Assembly: GCA_903907305.1 (NCBI GenBank)
Contig: CAIVNT010000482.1
Location: 1-8,025 of the forward strand
Source of the DNA: an uncultured Ignavibacteriota bacterium
Lineage (GTDB): Bacteria; Bacteroidota; Ignavibacteria; UBA10030; UBA8401
DNA length: 8,025 bases
Direction: 5' to 3'
Shown: positions 6,288 to 8,025 of the stretch, in pieces
Layout of the letters: every line of letters begins with the position of its first letter
Numbering within the stretch: the stretch's first letter is position 1
The notes under the pieces: generated by a model
Seen by the model: the letters and a program-made list of their open reading frames with translations, nothing else
What the model was told of the DNA's origin: nothing
Databases searched by the model: none
Position numbers and translations under genes: made by a program

Positions 6288-6292
6288 GAAAG
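6285..6292 (+). promoter_or_regulatory. Ribosome binding site of the DUF1343 gene, overlapping the Nudix stop
   Basis: TAGGAAAG begins with the TAG stop of the Nudix gene and ends 5 bases before the ATG at 6298. The shared bases suggest the two genes are read from one message with linked translation. Confidence 0.6.
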
Positions 6293-6297
6293 ATCAT

Positions 6298-7539
6298 ATG
6301 AAAAAATTATTTTTTGTAATTGTTTTGGCCGTCTCTTTTATGTCGGCAAAAGGTCCGTTGAAAGTGATCGTCGGCGCCGATATGCTCTTTGAAACGCGGA
6401 CGGATCTGATCGACGGCAAACGGATCGGATTGATCACCAATCATACTGCGTTACTTGCCGACGGCACTCATCTTGCAGATGCTCTCCATGAATACGGTGA
6501 TGCAAAACTTGTAGCACTGTTCGGTCCTGAACACGGCATCCGCGGTGATGCATCGGACGGCAGCACCGTAAACGATACACTCGATGCGAAGACCGGAGTT
6601 CCCGTCTATTCTTTATACGGCAAAGTAAACAAACCGACTCCAGAGATGCTGAAGAATGTCGACGTGCTCGTGTACGATATTCAGGATGTCGGCGCCCGAT
6701 TCTATACATTCATCAGCACAATGTTCCTTTGTATGGAAGCGGCAGCGGAGATGCATATCCCTTTCGTTGTGCTGGACCGTCCCAATCCTATCGGTGGAAT
6801 AAAAGCATCCGGACCGATCCGTCTCGACTCACTTAAGACATTCGTCGGCTGGGCACCGATCCCGATCATGCACGGAATGACCGTCGGTGAACTTGCAGTG
6901 ATGGCGAATCTGCAGGCATGGCTGAAAGAGAGAAAAACTGCACGCCTGACCGTTGTGAAGATGGAGAACTGGAGACGTTCACAATGGTATGACGAAACTC
7001 AGCTTCGATGGACAAAGCCCTCACCAAATATGAGATCGCTGGAGACCGCGACCGTCTATCCCGGAATGTGCCTTCTTGAAGGAACAAATGTTTCCGAAGG
7101 ACGTGGGACGGAATTGCCGTTTGAGAATATCGGTGCTCCATGGATCAACGGAAAAGATCTTGCGAAACAACTCAATGCTCAGGGACTTCCCGGAGTTCAA
7201 TTTGAGCAGACCGAATTTACACCGCAGGAGATTCCTAATGTTGCTTCACATCCGAAGTATAGCGGTCAACTCTGCGGCGGTATCCTGCTTAAAGTTACCG
7301 ACAGAAAGAAATTTGATGCAGTGAAGTGCGGTATTGCTGTTGTTTCAGGAATTCATACATTATATCAGGACTCGCTAATATTCCGCGAACGCGGTTTTGA
7401 CCGGCTTGCAGGGACCCCTCTCATCCGTCAGGCAGTGTTGGATGGAAAAAGTGCGGGTGAGATTGTCAGCCTGTGGCGTGATGAGTTGGAAGAGTTCAAT
7501 AAATTACGGAACAAATCATTTTTGTACACGGATAAATAA
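6298..7539 (+). CDS. Secreted DUF1343 family protein, NamZ-like exo-beta-N-acetylmuramidase
   Basis: Predicted exported peptidoglycan-sugar hydrolase. DUF1343 includes NamZ (glycoside hydrolase family GH171), which removes N-acetylmuramic acid from the non-reducing end of cell-wall fragments. The 413-residue product starts with a Sec-type signal peptide (MKKLFFVIVLAVSFMSAKG). There is no lipobox Cys, so a soluble periplasmic protein is likely. Family motifs appear in order: GLITNHT (44-50), FGPEHGIRGDASDG (75-88, with a conserved Glu78/His79 pair that is a candidate for catalysis), YDIQDVGARFYTFIS (126-140), LDRPNPIGG (159-167), MHGMTVGELA (191-200), PSPNMRS (241-247) and YPGMCLLEGTNVSEGRGTE (254-272). 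All are intact and length is normal. It lies between a Nudix gene (10-base gap) and mgsA (4-base gap). Family membership is firm; the exact sugar specificity is inferred. Confidence 0.92.
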   Translation: MKKLFFVIVLAVSFMSAKGPLKVIVGADMLFETRTDLIDGKRIGLITNHTALLADGTHLADALHEYGDAKLVALFGPEHGIRGDASDGSTVNDTLDAKTGVPVYSLYGKVNKPTPEMLKNVDVLVYDIQDVGARFYTFISTMFLCMEAAAEMHIPFVVLDRPNPIGGIKASGPIRLDSLKTFVGWAPIPIMHGMTVGELAVMANLQAWLKERKTARLTVVKMENWRRSQWYDETQLRWTKPSPNMRSLETATVYPGMCLLEGTNVSEGRGTELPFENIGAPWINGKDLAKQLNAQGLPGVQFEQTEFTPQEIPNVASHPKYSGQLCGGILLKVTDRKKFDAVKCGIAVVSGIHTLYQDSLIFRERGFDRLAGTPLIRQAVLDGKSAGEIVSLWRDELEEFNKLRNKSFLYTDK

Positions 7540-7543
7540 TTCT

Positions 7544-7939
7544 ATGGCCTCCAGAAAAAAAACGGTTGCTCTTATAGCCCACGACGGAAAGAAGGCGGAC
7601 ATCCTTCAATTCGCAAATGACAACAGAGTTGCGCTCTCAAAATGTAATCTGATAGCAACACGCACCACAGGAAAATTGATGAAGGAAAAACTCGGATTAA
7701 AGGTGAAATGTTATATGTCCGGACCGATGGGAGGGGATGCTGAGATCGCGGCGTTGGTTGCAAACAGGAAAGTGCATGCTGTCATATTCATTACTGATCC
7801 GCTCGATGCACATCCTCACGATCCGGATATCCATGGATTGATGCGCGTGTGTAACGTTCACAATATACCGCTTGCATCGAACATTGCGACTGCACAGTTG
7901 ATAATCTCACACCGGGGATTGTTCTCTGAAGATGTTTAA
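7544..7939 (+). CDS. mgsA: Methylglyoxal synthase
   Basis: Converts dihydroxyacetone phosphate to methylglyoxal and phosphate, a bypass of lower glycolysis that relieves sugar-phosphate stress. The open frame extends up to 7397, but the extra 49 residues lie inside the preceding gene in another frame. The ATG at 7544 gives MASRKKTVALIAHDGKK, the expected N-terminus, and a 131-residue product near the family's usual size. His13-Asp14 and Lys17 lie in the IAHDGKK motif. SGPMGGD contains Asp65, equivalent to the catalytic base Asp71 of the E. coli enzyme, and DPLDAHPHDPD contains His92 and Asp95, matching E. coli His98 and Asp101. The phosphate loop reads ATRTTG instead of the usual ATGTTG. There is no clear Shine-Dalgarno; the start follows the previous stop by 4 bases, so coupling is likely. 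Confidence 0.94.
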   Translation: MASRKKTVALIAHDGKKADILQFANDNRVALSKCNLIATRTTGKLMKEKLGLKVKCYMSGPMGGDAEIAALVANRKVHAVIFITDPLDAHPHDPDIHGLMRVCNVHNIPLASNIATAQLIISHRGLFSEDV

Positions 7940-7971
7940 GGGAATAGTTCTGTGATCCCGTATAAAGTTCT

Positions 7972-8008
7972 AAACACTTGCCAAGTTTTTGAAACTTGGC
8001 AAGTGTTT
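7972..8008. repeat. Perfect 17-bp palindrome downstream of mgsA
   Basis: AAACACTTGCCAAGTTT (7972-7988) and its exact reverse complement (7992-8008) are separated by TTG. Each arm also contains a smaller imperfect palindrome, ACTTG-C-CAAGT and ACTTG-G-CAAGT. The + strand continues GATTAAAAAAG, so there is no T-tract beyond the stem, and the - strand has none either. The length and perfection favour a dispersed REP- or MITE-like intergenic element. It may still stop or stabilise the mgsA transcript as a strong hairpin. Confidence 0.7.
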
Positions 8009-8025
8009 GATTAAAAAAGTTATAA

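Noticed and set aside
7397..7543. Upstream extension of the mgsA frame by 49 residues
   Set aside because: It runs inside the DUF1343 gene in another frame and has no family similarity. The methylglyoxal synthase match begins at the ATG at 7544.
7972..8008. Calling the end palindrome an intrinsic terminator
   Set aside because: Neither strand has a T-run after the stem. A repeat element is the better description, though it may still affect transcript ends.

Overview
The window carries ten complete or near-complete protein genes plus one gene cut by the left edge, all on the + strand. They are mostly housekeeping genes with short gaps. The protein sequences (a short Psd paired with PssA, PurS/PurQ, a minimal TatA, a DUF1343/NamZ-type hydrolase), the moderate GC content and the A-rich leaders before several starts suggest a bacterium of the Bacteroidota/Chlorobiota/Ignavibacteriota group. 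This placement is an inference from overall protein character. There is no rRNA or marker gene here to fix it.

Layout, left to right. (1) Phosphatidylethanolamine synthesis: the 3' part of psd, overlapping pssA by 4 bases. (2) Purine synthesis: purS and purQ, also overlapping by 4 bases; the third subunit gene, purL, is not in the window. (3) tatA, a twin-arginine translocase subunit with a heptad-repeat tail. (4) gatA, the amidase subunit of the Glu-tRNA(Gln)/Asp-tRNA(Asn) amidotransferase. (5) sucD, the succinyl-CoA synthetase alpha subunit, carrying an unusual lysine-rich C-terminal tail. (6) ndk, followed by a clear intrinsic terminator at about 5580-5609. (7) A 207-base intergenic stretch holding that terminator and an inverted arrangement of CGCAAAG-type octamers. 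(8) A second tight cluster: a Nudix hydrolase of the ADP-ribose pyrophosphatase type, a secreted DUF1343/NamZ-like protein, and mgsA (methylglyoxal synthase). (9) A 17-bp perfect palindrome at the right end.

The genes do not form one pathway. Genes 1-6 are probably read together or in overlapping units up to the terminator after ndk, and genes 8-10 form a second unit with gaps of 10 and 4 bases. I see no defence system, mobile-element gene, CRISPR array or RNA gene. I do not find a convincing new multi-gene system. The points most worth a second look are small: the SucD lysine tail, two repeat-like intergenic palindromes, a Nudix box with two altered positions, and an Arg in the phosphate-binding loop of MgsA.
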